From Rhodococcus sp. (in: high G+C Gram-positive bacteria) (lineage in GTDB: Bacteria > Actinomycetota > Actinomycetes > Mycobacteriales > Mycobacteriaceae): a stretch of DNA of 64,000 nt. The position numbers and the translations under genes are program-made. The stretch's first letter is position 1; the number at the start of each line of letters is the position of its first letter. The notes below the pieces were generated by a model. The model searched no databases. It was not told the origin of the DNA and saw nothing but the letters and a program-made list of their open reading frames with translations. This document shows positions 44,813-54,236 of this stretch, one piece after another. The DNA lies in the NCBI GenBank assembly GCA_012514505.1, contig JAAZAD010000276.1:1-64000 (forward strand), given 5' to 3'.

Positions 44813-45602
44813 CGGCCAACCCCAGAATCTCCATCGACCGCCGCGGATGGGTACGGACCCGGGCCTTGATCCCGAACACGATGCCGAGCAGCGCCTCGTC
44901 GAGCACCTCCGCTGGTGGTCCGTCCGCCACCACAGCACCGTCGTTGAGCACGGCCAGCCTGTCGCAGTATTCGACGGCCATTCGCAGGTCGTGCATGGTG
45001 ACGATCACCGCGAGACCACTCGCGGCGAGGTCACCCAAGATTTCCATCACCGTCAACTGGTGACGCAGATCGAGGTGGTTGGTGGGTTCGTCGAGCAGCA
45101 ACACCTGCGGACGCTGCGCCAATGCCCGCGCGATCGAAACTCGCTGGCGCTCCCCTCCCGAGAGCGTCTGCACGTCACGCGATGCCAGACCGAGAAGATC
45201 GACTCTGCGCAGACACTCGTCGACGATGGCGCGATCGGACTCGGTGGGCCGATCGAACCAGCCGCGGTGGGGCATTCGGCCCAGCCCCACGGCCTCACGC
45301 ACGGACAACCCTCCAGACTGGGCCGCCTCCTGACTGGTGACGCCCACCGTCGTTGCCAGGTGGCGCCGCGCGAGACCCTGCGCATCCTCCCCATCGATCC
45401 ACACGGTGCCTCCGCTCGGCCGAAGCGCGCGATAACAGCACCGAAGCGCAGTGGTCTTCCCTGATCCGTTGGGTCCCACCAGGCCGAGAATCTCCCCCGG
45501 CCGCACCGCGAAGTCGACGTCGCTGAGCACCTGGCGAGACCCCAGGACCGCGCTGACCTTCTCGAGTGCGAGGGCGGCGTTATCGACTTCTACTACCGTC
45601 AT
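44805..45602 (-). CDS. Iron-siderophore ABC transporter ATPase (FecE/FepC-like)
   Basis: A 265-aa ATPase with Walker A GPNGSGKTT (about 44), signature LSGGERQRVSIA and Walker B VLLLDEPTNHLD, then the switch VIVTMHDL. FecE/FepC type. The start ATG 45602 overlaps the permease stop (ATGA). The track's ORF from 46523 runs through the permease in another frame and is wrong before 45602. Confidence 0.95.
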   Translation of the reverse strand: MTVVEVDNAALALEKVSAVLGSRQVLSDVDFAVRPGEILGLVGPNGSGKTTALRCCYRALRPSGGTVWIDGEDAQGLARRHLATTVGVTSQEAAQSGGLSVREAVGLGRMPHRGWFDRPTESDRAIVDECLRRVDLLGLASRDVQTLSGGERQRVSIARALAQRPQVLLLDEPTNHLDLRHQLTVMEILGDLAASGLAVIVTMHDLRMAVEYCDRLAVLNDGAVVADGPPAEVLDEALLGIVFGIKARVRTHPRRSMEILGLADD

Positions 45603-46696
45603 TGCTCGGCCTTCCGGTATTGGCGGTACAGCATCCACACGAAGATCGGCGCGCCGACGAGCGCCGTGACCACCCCAACCGGTACCTCGGTGTTCGACAG
45701 GGTCGACCTCGCGAGAACGTCCGCACCCACGAGTGCGATCGCCCCGACGAGCATCGCCACCGGGAACAATCGAACGGCGCGGGTCCCCACGATGTAACCG
45801 GCCAGGTGCGGAATCAACAGCCCGATGAATCCGATTCCACCCGCTACGGATACGGCCGCCCCCGCCAACAGGGACACCCCGAGCAAGTGGACGACTCTGA
45901 ATCGGCGCACGTTCATCCCCAGCGCACCGGCACCGTCGTCGCCCGTCTTCAACAGGTCCATTCGATGCGCGGCGAGAAGTACTGCGGTTCCGACGATCAC
46001 GAGCGTCAACGCCGGAAACAGCGTTGTGGACCACCGAGCGCCACCCAGCCCGCCGGCAAGCCAATGCAGCACCACACTGAGCTGATTCTCGTTCGCCAGC
46101 ACCAGCAGAGTGAACGTGATGAGAGCGGAGAACACCTGCGCGAGTGCCACTCCCACCAGAATGATCGCAGTGGGTTGCGGGTAGCGCCCACCGATCGCCA
46201 AGGCCAGAAACATCGGGATCATCGCACCGATGAATGCGGCCGCCGGGATCGTGAACGCCCCCAGAGCCCCCGCGCCGACGCCCAGCACCATCACCAGCAC
46301 CACGCCGAAACCGGCACCGGACGACACACCGAGCAGGTACGGGTCGGCGAGAGGATTCCGCGTGACCGCCTGTGCGACAGCACCAGCCAGTGCCAGCGCC
46401 GCACCCACCACGGCAGCCGTCACAGCGCGCGGCAACCGTGAATCGAGGACGATCGCTTCGCGGGCGGCGGACCACCACGGCTCGAACCCACCACGCGTCA
46501 CGGCATGCGCAACAATCGCCCACGCGTCACCGACCGGGATGCGCACCGTGCCGAACGACACCGCGAGTCCCATCACGAAAAACAGGCCCAGCGCGAGCAC
46601 CACCAGCAACGCTCCGAAGCCGGCGCGTGCACGCACCTGCTCGCCGGGCTGCTCGGCGCCCGTGTGCGGCTGGGTTCGTTCGATCGTGTTCGTCAC
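45599..46696 (-). CDS. FecCD-family iron-siderophore permease
   Basis: A 365-aa permease with about nine to ten helices. Family motifs are RLPRAVTAAVVGAALALAGAVAQAVTRNPLADPYLLGVSSGAGFG and, near the end, GFIGLLIPHLAG. It forms the membrane channel for the ATPase and lipoprotein beside it; its start overlaps the binding-protein stop. Confidence 0.95.
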   Translation of the reverse strand: MTNTIERTQPHTGAEQPGEQVRARAGFGALLVVLALGLFFVMGLAVSFGTVRIPVGDAWAIVAHAVTRGGFEPWWSAAREAIVLDSRLPRAVTAAVVGAALALAGAVAQAVTRNPLADPYLLGVSSGAGFGVVLVMVLGVGAGALGAFTIPAAAFIGAMIPMFLALAIGGRYPQPTAIILVGVALAQVFSALITFTLLVLANENQLSVVLHWLAGGLGGARWSTTLFPALTLVIVGTAVLLAAHRMDLLKTGDDGAGALGMNVRRFRVVHLLGVSLLAGAAVSVAGGIGFIGLLIPHLAGYIVGTRAVRLFPVAMLVGAIALVGADVLARSTLSNTEVPVGVVTALVGAPIFVWMLYRQYRKAEQ

Positions 46697-47679
46697 GGCT
46701 GGGGCACCCGGTCCGGATGAAGCGCGTGGGCGATGGTCTCGGCGGAGCGCAACATCCGCGGGCTTTCGAAGAAGTCGTCGAGCGGCACCACGATGAACCG
46801 ATCGTTGCGCACAGCCGGAGTCGTCATCATGATCGGCTGAGATTTCAGAAAGTCGATCTTCTGCTGGGCGTCCTTGTCGCCGTAGTCGAGGACGACGATC
46901 GCCTCGGGCGCACGCTCGCCGATGGTTTCCCAGGTGGACTTCGGATACGGCTTCTCCCCCTCCGCGAACAGGTTGATCGCGCCGGAGTGATCGGCGATCA
47001 GCTGCCCGGCACCGACTCCGCCGACCGTCATCGGCACGTCCTCACCGGAGTCGTAGAAGAAGGTGGGAACCGGCTGTGCGTCACCGATCTGCTCGCGCAA
47101 CTCGGTCAGCCCGGTCGTCAGTCGGTCGACCACGGCTGTGGCCGCGTCCTCCACACCGAGGATTTGCCCCAACTGTGTGTAGTCGTTACGTAACAAGCTC
47201 AGGTCGGGGAATCCCTCGCCGCAGTACTCGGAGAACAAGAAGGTCGCAATCCCCTTCTCCTCGAGAGAGTCCCTCGAACGCCCATCCTGCTCGTTGAACG
47301 CGCTCCGCATTCCGCCGACCACGAGGTCCGGGTCGACGTCGAGGATCTGCTCGGACGTCGGATACTTGTCCGCCAGGCTCCGAATCTGCCCGAACTCGTC
47401 GGAGAACTCGGGGAGCGGCGTGGCATCGCCGTACCCCATCCCGACGATCCGAACACCGACACCCATCTCGATGAGCACCTCGGTGACGTGATCGTTCATG
47501 GACACGATGCGCTGCGGCGGTGCCTCGAAGACCTGGGTGCGATCACAGTTGGTGATCGACACAGGCTGTGGGAAAGGTTCGGCGGACGCGACCTCAGCGA
47601 GGCCTTCACCACGGGAACATCCGGCCACCAAGACGGCCGCCGCCGCGACTGCGACCACGGGCATGGACAGATAACGCAT
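46693..47679 (-). CDS. Iron-siderophore ABC transporter substrate-binding lipoprotein
   Basis: A 328-aa protein with lipobox VLVAGC (ATG 47679, MRYLSMPVVAV...). The FecB/BtuF class III fold shows PPQRIVSMNDHVTEVLIEMGVGVRIVG and later EAIVVLDYGDKDAQQKI. It captures a ferric siderophore or related ligand outside the membrane. First in the operon with permease, ATPase and FhuF-like reductase. The upstream start at 47793 has no signal peptide. The ligand is unknown. Confidence 0.93.
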   Translation of the reverse strand: MRYLSMPVVAVAAAAVLVAGCSRGEGLAEVASAEPFPQPVSITNCDRTQVFEAPPQRIVSMNDHVTEVLIEMGVGVRIVGMGYGDATPLPEFSDEFGQIRSLADKYPTSEQILDVDPDLVVGGMRSAFNEQDGRSRDSLEEKGIATFLFSEYCGEGFPDLSLLRNDYTQLGQILGVEDAATAVVDRLTTGLTELREQIGDAQPVPTFFYDSGEDVPMTVGGVGAGQLIADHSGAINLFAEGEKPYPKSTWETIGERAPEAIVVLDYGDKDAQQKIDFLKSQPIMMTTPAVRNDRFIVVPLDDFFESPRMLRSAETIAHALHPDRVPQP

Positions 47680-48029
47680 GTAAACCTCATTGCGGCTCAG
47701 AGCCACGAACAACGACCGACTCACTCCACCGACCACTCGGCGGCGCGGGCAGGACTCCGTTTCGTAGACCACGACGAACAGGGGGTCACACACCGTTCGA
47801 CGGGTAATCGGGCTCGTGATCGACCGTGGTCGATCACCTACCGTTGCGGGTCAGCGCCGGATTCGGACCGGCTTCCCCCATCGAATGGCTGCACGTGCGT
47901 GATCGAGTATGCCCGACCGCTTTCCCCATACCCGCACGGGAGACCCCGATCACCCACGCGCCCCACCCGTCGCATCCGCATTACAGTCGAGTAGTCGAAA
48001 CCGCGCCGATCGAATCGGAGACAAGCCGC
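47680..48029. promoter_or_regulatory. Divergent region between siderophore uptake and MMPL genes
   Basis: A 350-bp gap without a gene. It holds a perfect 22-bp palindrome at 47816-47837 (listed separately). No DtxR/IdeR iron box and no cobalamin riboswitch could be seen. Confidence 0.5.
47816..47837. promoter_or_regulatory. Perfect 22-bp palindrome, candidate operator
   Basis: GTGATCGACCGTGGTCGATCAC is a perfect inverted repeat (10-bp arms, GT centre), lying about 136 bp before the uptake operon and about 190 bp before the MMPL gene. Its arms suit a TetR-type or similar dimeric regulator. No regulator gene is next to it. Confidence 0.6.
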
Positions 48030-50150
48030 ATGACACGTTGGGCCTCGCTAGTCGTCACCAGGAAGTGGTGGGTGCTGATTCTCGCCGTTCTCGCGGTGGT
48101 CGTGAGCGGTGTGTGGGGCACCGGCGTGTTCTCCAAGCTCAGTCAGGGTGGGTTCGTCGACCCGGCCAGCGAGTCCGCCGAGGTCGCGCGCATCGTCGAG
48201 GACAATCTGGGCCCCCAGACACCGAGCATCATCGCCATCTACACGCCACCCGAGGGCCAGACCGTCGAGGACATCGGTCCGGCGGTCACCGCGAATCTGA
48301 ACGAGTTCAGCAGCGAAGTGCCCACGCACTCGATCACGTCCTACTGGACCGCAGACCCGATGACGAAACCGTCGATGCTCTCCGAAGACGGCACCATGGC
48401 GTCGGCAGCGATCACCGTCGACCCGGACGCCGACATCAACATCGCCAACTTCAACGACCTGCTCCCCAAACTCGAAGTCGACGGCGTCGACGTCCAGTTC
48501 GCCGGCAACTCGACGGTCGGGGTCTCGTTCAGCAACCACCTGCAGAGCGACCTCATCCTCGCCGAAGCCATCGCCCTGCCGATCACTCTCGTGCTGTTGG
48601 TGTTCATCTTCGGTGGCTTGGTCGCCGCCGCGGTGCCGGTCTTCGTCGGCATACTCTCGATCCTCAGCGCCCTGGCCACACTGCGCGTGCTGACCCTGTT
48701 CACCGACGTCAGCACGTTCGCCATCAACGTCGCGTCCCTGCTCGGGCTGGGACTCGCGATCGACTACGGGCTGTTCGTCGTCGGACGGTTCCGCGAAGAA
48801 CTCGATGCTGGTGCCTCCCCGATCGAGGCCACCCGGCGCACCATCCTCACCGCCGGACGCACGATCATGTTCTCCGGACTACTGCTGATCTGCGCGTTCG
48901 CCGGCATGCTCGTGTTCCCACAGGACGTGATCAAGTCACTCGGATTCGGCGCGATCGCAGCCGTCGTCGGCGCCGCAGTCCTGTCGCTGACCGCGGTCCC
49001 CGCCCTGCTGGCGATCCTGGGTCACCGCATCAACGCACTGAGCTGGCGCAAGGGCGCGGCCCAGCGCGGCGAAGAACGGGCCCGCAAATTCTGGGGCACC
49101 GTCGTGACCCGTGTGATGGGCAAGCCGGTCGCGGTTGCCGTCACCATCACCATCGGCCTCCTGGTACTGGCCGCTCCCCTGACGAAAGCCACCCTCGGCG
49201 AGGTCACGTACACGGCACTGCCCGAGGGTGACCCGGCCCGCGTGGCGACCGACGTCCTCGTGAACGACTTCCCCACCACCGGCAACGGTGCGACCGTCAT
49301 CCTGCGCGGCACCGACGGCACCACCCCGACCCCCGCGGACGGACAGGCCGTCGTCGAGTCCGCGAGCGATATCGAAGGCGTCGGTCAGGTGACGCTGATC
49401 GGGTCGAATGCCGATCTCGCGGCCGTTCAGGTGACGTATTCGGAAGGTGCCGACGGCGACGAGCAGAGCAACGTCGTGTCGAGTCTGCGCGCGCTCGAGC
49501 CACCGGCAGGCACCGAACTTCTCGTCGGCGGTGGGCAGGCCACGGTGGACGACAGCAACGCGGCGATCACCGAGTGGTTGCCGGTGATGGTGGCGATCAT
49601 GGTGATCTCCACTCTCATCCTGTTGTTCCTCGCATTCGGGTCCGTCGTGTTGCCGATCAAGGCGGTGTTGATGGCCGGCATCAGCCTCGCCGCCACTTTC
49701 GGTGTGCTGACATGGGTCTTCCAGCTCGGGCACGGCGCGGAGTTGCTCAACGTGAGTCCGTCGGATCTCGAACCGACGTTCGTAGTGCTCATCATGGCTG
49801 TGGTGTTCGGTCTCTCCACCGACTACGAGGTGTTCTTGATGTCGCGCATGGTGGAAGCCCGTGCCGAAGGAATGTCCACCGAGGAAGCGGTGAAGTTCGG
49901 CGCCGAACGCACCGGACGCATCGTCACCGCAGCAGCCCTGCTGCTCATGATCGTCACGGGCGCGTTCGCGATCTCCGGCCTGTCCGTCATGCGATTCCTC
50001 GGAGTCGGCATGATCGTCGCCCTCATCGTCGACGCGACGGTGGTGCGCATGCTGTTGGTGCCGTCGCTGGTCAAGCTGATGGGTGAGGCGAACTGGTGGG
50101 CGCCGGCGTGGATGAAGCGCATCCATCAGAAAATCGGTATCGGGCACTAG
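48030..50150 (+). CDS. MMPL/RND-family membrane transporter
   Basis: A 706-aa RND-type protein of the MmpL/YdfJ group: an N-terminal helix (WWVLILAVLAVVVSGVWGTGVF), a periplasmic domain, five helices including the GLGLAIDYGLFVVGRFREEL motif, and a second set with VFGLSTDYEVFLMSRMVEAR. The Asp-Tyr pairs (IDYG, TDYE) match the proton relay of MmpL proteins. Likely exports a lipid or drug; the substrate is unknown. ATG 48030 (MTRWASLVVTRKW) is preferred to the track's 47826. 32 bp before fcrA, so possibly cotranscribed. Confidence 0.92.
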   Translation: MTRWASLVVTRKWWVLILAVLAVVVSGVWGTGVFSKLSQGGFVDPASESAEVARIVEDNLGPQTPSIIAIYTPPEGQTVEDIGPAVTANLNEFSSEVPTHSITSYWTADPMTKPSMLSEDGTMASAAITVDPDADINIANFNDLLPKLEVDGVDVQFAGNSTVGVSFSNHLQSDLILAEAIALPITLVLLVFIFGGLVAAAVPVFVGILSILSALATLRVLTLFTDVSTFAINVASLLGLGLAIDYGLFVVGRFREELDAGASPIEATRRTILTAGRTIMFSGLLLICAFAGMLVFPQDVIKSLGFGAIAAVVGAAVLSLTAVPALLAILGHRINALSWRKGAAQRGEERARKFWGTVVTRVMGKPVAVAVTITIGLLVLAAPLTKATLGEVTYTALPEGDPARVATDVLVNDFPTTGNGATVILRGTDGTTPTPADGQAVVESASDIEGVGQVTLIGSNADLAAVQVTYSEGADGDEQSNVVSSLRALEPPAGTELLVGGGQATVDDSNAAITEWLPVMVAIMVISTLILLFLAFGSVVLPIKAVLMAGISLAATFGVLTWVFQLGHGAELLNVSPSDLEPTFVVLIMAVVFGLSTDYEVFLMSRMVEARAEGMSTEEAVKFGAERTGRIVTAAALLLMIVTGAFAISGLSVMRFLGVGMIVALIVDATVVRMLLVPSLVKLMGEANWWAPAWMKRIHQKIGIGH

Positions 50151-50182
50151 CCTCCGACCGTCCTGCGGCCTATGTTCGGGGA

Positions 50183-52168
50183 ATGACAACGTATGTAGTC
50201 ACCGGCGGAACCGGGTTCCTGGGCCGCAATGTGCTGGCCGAGTTGCTGCAGCAAGACGAGGACGCCCACGTCTACGTACTCGTCCGGCCGGGGTCTGTGC
50301 AGCGTTTGACGGACCTGGCGCAGCAGATTCCGGGCGGCGACAGCATCGAGCATCTCGTCGGAGACCTGACCGAACCGAATCTCGGGCTCGTGGATCCACC
50401 CGAGGCTGACCACGTACTGCATCTCGGTGCGATCTATGACCTGACGGCCGGTGAGGAACAGGCTGCCACCAACGTCGAGGGCACCCGGTCCGTAATCGAC
50501 TTGGCCCGACTACTCGGTGCAACCCTCCACCATGTCTCGTCCATTGCCGTGGCGGGAGACCACCGCGGGTTGTTCGACGAGGACGATTTCGATCTCGGCC
50601 AGAGCTTTCCCACCCCGTATCACCGCACGAAATTCGAGGCGGAGAAACTCGTCCGCGAATCCGGAGTGCGCCACCGCATCTACCGACCTTCGGCGATCGT
50701 CGGCAATTCGCTCACAGGCGAGATCGATAAAGTCGACGGGCCGTATTACCTGTTTCCCGCGATCGCTGCCCTGTCCAAACTTCCCCATGCGTTGCCGGTC
50801 GCCATTCCGGACCTCGGCACATCAAATGTCGTCCCCGTCGACTATGTGGCCCGCGCCCTCGTGAGGTTGATGGCGCAGCCCGGACTCGACGGCAGGACCT
50901 TCCATCTGGCCAACCCGAAACCCCAACCCATTCGGCAGATCTACTCGGCGCTCGCGGAAGCCTGCGGCGCTCCCTTACCCGTTGCGCAGGTGCCGCGCAG
51001 TCTCGTTCGGCCCTTCATGGAGCCAACGTCGATCGGGGCTATCGACGCAGGACGCGCAATCGCGCTGAAGTCCCTCGGGATACCGCCCGCGTTGCTCGAC
51101 ACCATGACATTGCCCACGTTCGGTACCGAGGCGACCCGTAAAGCCTTGGACGGCAGTGGTATCGAAGTACCCCAGTTCGATACGTACGCGGCCACCTTGT
51201 GGAACTACTGGCGCGAGAACCTCGACCCCAATCGGGCCCGACGCAGGAATCCGCGCGGGCCGCTCGTGGGTCGGCACATCGTGATCACCGGTGCGTCCTC
51301 GGGAATCGGGGAGAGTTCTGCCTTCGCGCTCGCCGACGAAGGCGCGACGGTTCTGCTTCTCGCCCGACGAGTGGACGAACTCGATCGGGTGGTGAAGCAG
51401 ATTCGCGCAGACGGCGGCAACGCGCACGCCTATCCGTGCGATATCACCGACACCGAGTCCGTAGATCGCACCGTGGCAACGATTCTCGACGAACACGACC
51501 ACGTGGACATGCTGGTGAACAATGCCGGCCGATCCATCAGGCGGGGGATCTACCATTCGACCGACCGACTGCACGATTACGAACGCACCATGGCGGTCAA
51601 CTACTTCGGCGCCGTTCGAATGATTCTTGCGCTCCTTCCCCAGATGCGGGCGCGACGCTTCGGTCATATCGTGAATATCAGCAGCGCCGGTGTGCAAGCG
51701 GCAACCCCACGATTCTCGGCGTATGTCGCCAGCAAGTCGGCATTGGACGGTTTCACCGATGTCGCGGCAACCGAGACACTTTCGGACGGCATTACGTTTA
51801 CGACCATCCACATGCCGCTGGTCCGAACACCGATGATCGCGCCGACCGAGCAGTACAACTCCGGCCCCGCCACCAGTCCCGAAGTTGCCGCTCGCATGGT
51901 GGTCCGCGCCCTCGTCGAACGCCCGAAGCGAATCGACGTGGCCCTCGGAACGCTGGCCGACTACGGCAGCTTCTTCGCTCCCCACACCAAAGACCTGATA
52001 CTTCACCGGCTGTACAAGATGTTTCCCGATTCGCCCGCAGCCCGCGGCGAGAAGCCCGCGGACACGGCACCGAAACCCGCGAAGCAGGGCATTACCAGCC
52101 CGATACCGCCCATCGTCGGCGACGTGGTCCGGAAGGTGGGGAACCTCCTTCCGGGTGTCCACTGGTGA
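50183..52168 (+). CDS. fcrA: Fatty acyl-CoA reductase, two NAD(P)-binding domains
   Basis: A 661-aa protein with an N-terminal extended-SDR domain (TYVVTGGTGFLGRNVLAEL, active-site YHRTKFEAEK) and a C-terminal classical SDR domain from about residue 365 (HIVITGASSGIGESSAFALADEG; NNAGRSIRR; YVASKSALDGF). This order and length match alcohol-forming fatty acyl-CoA reductases such as Marinobacter Maqu_2220 and the mycobacterial/rhodococcal FcrA-Acr1 group used for wax esters. ATG 50183 follows GGGGA. It lies behind an MMPL gene. M. tuberculosis Rv3391 (acr1), as I recall, holds the same place. Confidence 0.88.
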   Translation: MTTYVVTGGTGFLGRNVLAELLQQDEDAHVYVLVRPGSVQRLTDLAQQIPGGDSIEHLVGDLTEPNLGLVDPPEADHVLHLGAIYDLTAGEEQAATNVEGTRSVIDLARLLGATLHHVSSIAVAGDHRGLFDEDDFDLGQSFPTPYHRTKFEAEKLVRESGVRHRIYRPSAIVGNSLTGEIDKVDGPYYLFPAIAALSKLPHALPVAIPDLGTSNVVPVDYVARALVRLMAQPGLDGRTFHLANPKPQPIRQIYSALAEACGAPLPVAQVPRSLVRPFMEPTSIGAIDAGRAIALKSLGIPPALLDTMTLPTFGTEATRKALDGSGIEVPQFDTYAATLWNYWRENLDPNRARRRNPRGPLVGRHIVITGASSGIGESSAFALADEGATVLLLARRVDELDRVVKQIRADGGNAHAYPCDITDTESVDRTVATILDEHDHVDMLVNNAGRSIRRGIYHSTDRLHDYERTMAVNYFGAVRMILALLPQMRARRFGHIVNISSAGVQAATPRFSAYVASKSALDGFTDVAATETLSDGITFTTIHMPLVRTPMIAPTEQYNSGPATSPEVAARMVVRALVERPKRIDVALGTLADYGSFFAPHTKDLILHRLYKMFPDSPAARGEKPADTAPKPAKQGITSPIPPIVGDVVRKVGNLLPGVHW

Positions 52169-52169
52169 A

Positions 52170-53072
52170 CTACAGCGTCCGAACCTTCCGAGCTGCGAAG
52201 GACTTCACGGGTTTGGGCGCCGCACCACAACTCGCCGGGCGGGGTGGCAACTCCGTTTCCTCGATGTCGACCGACCACCGGCGTCCATCCGCGTGAGTCA
52301 CCGTGTCGCCGTCGACGCTCAGCTCGTTCACGCCCGCTTCCACCTGGTTCCGGACGGCCATCTCTGCGACTTGACCACGCGGATCCCACACGCTCCGGCC
52401 GCGTAGCCCTTCGAACTGCACCGCCCCACGGCGTGCCGCATGCATCGCCGCAGCACTCTCGGCCTCCCCCAGTCGGCCGTAGGTGTAGCCGGTCGGCAGC
52501 AGAATCATCGACGGTGCGAAGCGGTGGCCTCCGGTGTGCGAGCACTCCCACACATCGGTGCCGAACACCGAGACCAGGGCGGCAGCGACGGGGCGACCAA
52601 AGACAGCGCAGCACTGGTCGCGTTTGCCGTGCGCGCACACCAACGCGATGGGGCCGTCCACACGGGTACCGATGCCGGGCGCATCTCCGCCGACGAGAGA
52701 GAAGTCCAGGTCGAGCAACGCCGCAGGATCTGGAATCTCCAGGCGCTCACACCACGACCGGTCCGGGTGCGACTGCGCCAGCAGAACGGTGTGCGCACGG
52801 CGCTCCGCTGTGCCCCCGGACAGGGTGCTGCGGCCCGGGCGCCTGATGAACATGATCCGCACCCCTGCGGCGTCCGCCCGGTCCCGCAAAGCTTCGGCCA
52901 GGTCGGTGCCCAGCGCCGATCCGTCCAGGACGTCCCGGCCCCAACCTCCTGGAAACTCCACGCACACCCAACCGGTGACCTGTGCCGCCGTGCCGGCGAG
53001 TGGCTCGTCCCGCGCAGATATGGCGGAACACCTCGGCACCCCAGCTTCCATCACGACGCCAGCTTCCATCAC
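52170..53072 (-). CDS. Sucrase/ferredoxin-like protein
   Basis: A 300-aa thioredoxin-fold ferredoxin-like protein (Pfam sucrase/ferredoxin-like). Cluster ligands are in VCAHGKRDQCCAVFG and ECSHTGGHRFAP at about residues 145-185. The family binds a [2Fe-2S] cluster; the partner is unknown. An exact 18-bp tandem duplication covers the start codons (MMEAGVVMEAGV), so the start may be GTG 53072, ATG 53069 or ATG 53051. It ends 1 bp from the fcrA stop, tail to tail. Confidence 0.88.
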   Translation of the reverse strand: MMEAGVVMEAGVPRCSAISARDEPLAGTAAQVTGWVCVEFPGGWGRDVLDGSALGTDLAEALRDRADAAGVRIMFIRRPGRSTLSGGTAERRAHTVLLAQSHPDRSWCERLEIPDPAALLDLDFSLVGGDAPGIGTRVDGPIALVCAHGKRDQCCAVFGRPVAAALVSVFGTDVWECSHTGGHRFAPSMILLPTGYTYGRLGEAESAAAMHAARRGAVQFEGLRGRSVWDPRGQVAEMAVRNQVEAGVNELSVDGDTVTHADGRRWSVDIEETELPPRPASCGAAPKPVKSFAARKVRTL

Positions 53073-53076
53073 GACG
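53041..53076 (-). repeat. 18-bp exact tandem duplication over the start of the sucrase/ferredoxin gene
   Basis: CCAGCTTCCATCACGACG occurs twice in tandem (53041-53058 and 53059-53076). Each copy carries an ATG and a GTG on the minus strand, giving two starts in frame, 6 residues apart. Confidence 0.9.
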
Positions 53077-53084
53077 CCATTGTC

Positions 53085-53660
53085 TCAGTCGTGGAACTTC
53101 CGCTTCTCGGCGAGTTGTTGCACGAACTTCTCGATCCGGCGGGCACGGGTCTCGGGACGTTTGGCGTCTTGCAACCGGTAGAAGATGGCGTACCGGTTCT
53201 GACTGTTCAAGGTTTCGAAGAACGCGGCAGCCTCCGGGCTGCGAGACAGTGCTTCGAGGAAGTCGTCCGGCATCTTCGCGTTCTTCGGTCCGTCGTACGC
53301 CCTGTCCCAGCGACCGTCTGCCTTGGCGCGCTCGACCTCGACGGCACCTGCCGGCTCGAGCAGTCCTTGCTCCGCCAGTGCGGTCACCAAGTCACAGTTC
53401 CGCTTGGACCACGGACTCGTCGGCTTACGCGGAGTGAAGCGCTGCACGAACCAATCGTCGTCGATGCGTTTGGCCCGGCTGTCGATCCACCCGAAGCACA
53501 GGGCGACTTCAAGTGCCTGCGCATAGTCGATGGAGGTTTGGGCAGACGACTTCTTCGCCATCTTCAACTCGAGCCCCGGCGACGAATCATGGTGCGCCGC
53601 CAGCCAAGTGCGGAACTCGGACTGGTCGGCGAACAGTTCGACGGGCAGATCCTGCGGCAT
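53085..53660 (-). CDS. YdeI/OmpD-associated family protein
   Basis: A 191-aa protein with the YdeI/OmdA pattern: FRTWLAAHHDSSPGLELKMAKK, then ALEVALCFGWIDSRAKRIDDDWFVQRFTPRKPTSPWSKRN and a C-terminal helical region that includes KRPETRARRIEKFVQQLAEKRK. Function is poorly known (linked to cell-envelope stress or copper in some bacteria). Leftward, just upstream of the ferredoxin-like gene. Confidence 0.88.
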   Translation of the reverse strand: MPQDLPVELFADQSEFRTWLAAHHDSSPGLELKMAKKSSAQTSIDYAQALEVALCFGWIDSRAKRIDDDWFVQRFTPRKPTSPWSKRNCDLVTALAEQGLLEPAGAVEVERAKADGRWDRAYDGPKNAKMPDDFLEALSRSPEAAAFFETLNSQNRYAIFYRLQDAKRPETRARRIEKFVQQLAEKRKFHD

Positions 53661-53669
53661 GAACCGAAT

Positions 53670-54188
53670 CTACCGACGACCCGGCGCCTTCGCCCAAACT
53701 CGAACGAATCCCTGGGACAGATACCCCAAAGTGCCCAACGCCAGAACCCATTTCGTGACGCTGACCGTGGACGTCGCGCGCACGGTCGTGTCGGTAATGG
53801 CCTCTCGGTGGTCGAGGAGATACAGCCCGACCGCGTTCTCGAGGTAGTCGCCGGCTGCCGCCGCAACCGGGGCGGTCGTCAGCACCCGGCGAGTGGTCGG
53901 CGACATCGGCGTCAGCTCGGCGAGCCTTTTCACCCCGGTCGTCAGAGCCGTCGCGTAGATCACCGGATGCACGAAGTCCAGGTAGAAGTGGCGGCGGTAC
54001 CGCACCTTCTCTTCCGCATCCATCTTGTCGAGGACCTCGGTATATGCGCGAGCCGAGAAGGCGGTCTGCCCCTCGAGCACTCGGGGCGCCGCCGATCCGA
54101 GGGTGCGGACGAGGTTTGCCTGCGACACAACGAAAAGCACGGACCAGCCGATGAACTTGCGGTCGAGGGACGTGAGCTGAAGCGACAT
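53670..54188 (-). CDS. Unknown membrane protein, 172 aa
   Basis: I do not recognise the family. It has about four hydrophobic segments (FIGWSVLFVVSQANLV; FYLDFVHPVIYATALTTGVK; LTTAPVAAAAGDYLENAVGLYLL; VTKWVLALGTLGYLSQGFV) and a C-terminal basic end. The acidic residues within the segments (HFYLDFVHP, GDYLENA) recall small transporter-like families but I cannot assign one. 9 bp upstream of the YdeI-like gene. Confidence 0.75.
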   Translation of the reverse strand: MSLQLTSLDRKFIGWSVLFVVSQANLVRTLGSAAPRVLEGQTAFSARAYTEVLDKMDAEEKVRYRRHFYLDFVHPVIYATALTTGVKRLAELTPMSPTTRRVLTTAPVAAAAGDYLENAVGLYLLDHREAITDTTVRATSTVSVTKWVLALGTLGYLSQGFVRVWAKAPGRR

Positions 54189-54236
54189 CGCTCGATCATG
54201 TCAGGCTGCCAGGGCCTTCTCCACCTGCCGCGCCCT

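Noticed and set aside
44805-46523. 572-aa ORF as a fused permease-ATPase
   Set aside because: Its first ~307 residues are an off-frame reading of the FecCD gene; the ATPase begins at 45602.
47680-48029. Cobalamin riboswitch or iron box upstream of the siderophore operon
   Set aside because: No B12-box or IdeR pattern was found; only a palindrome.
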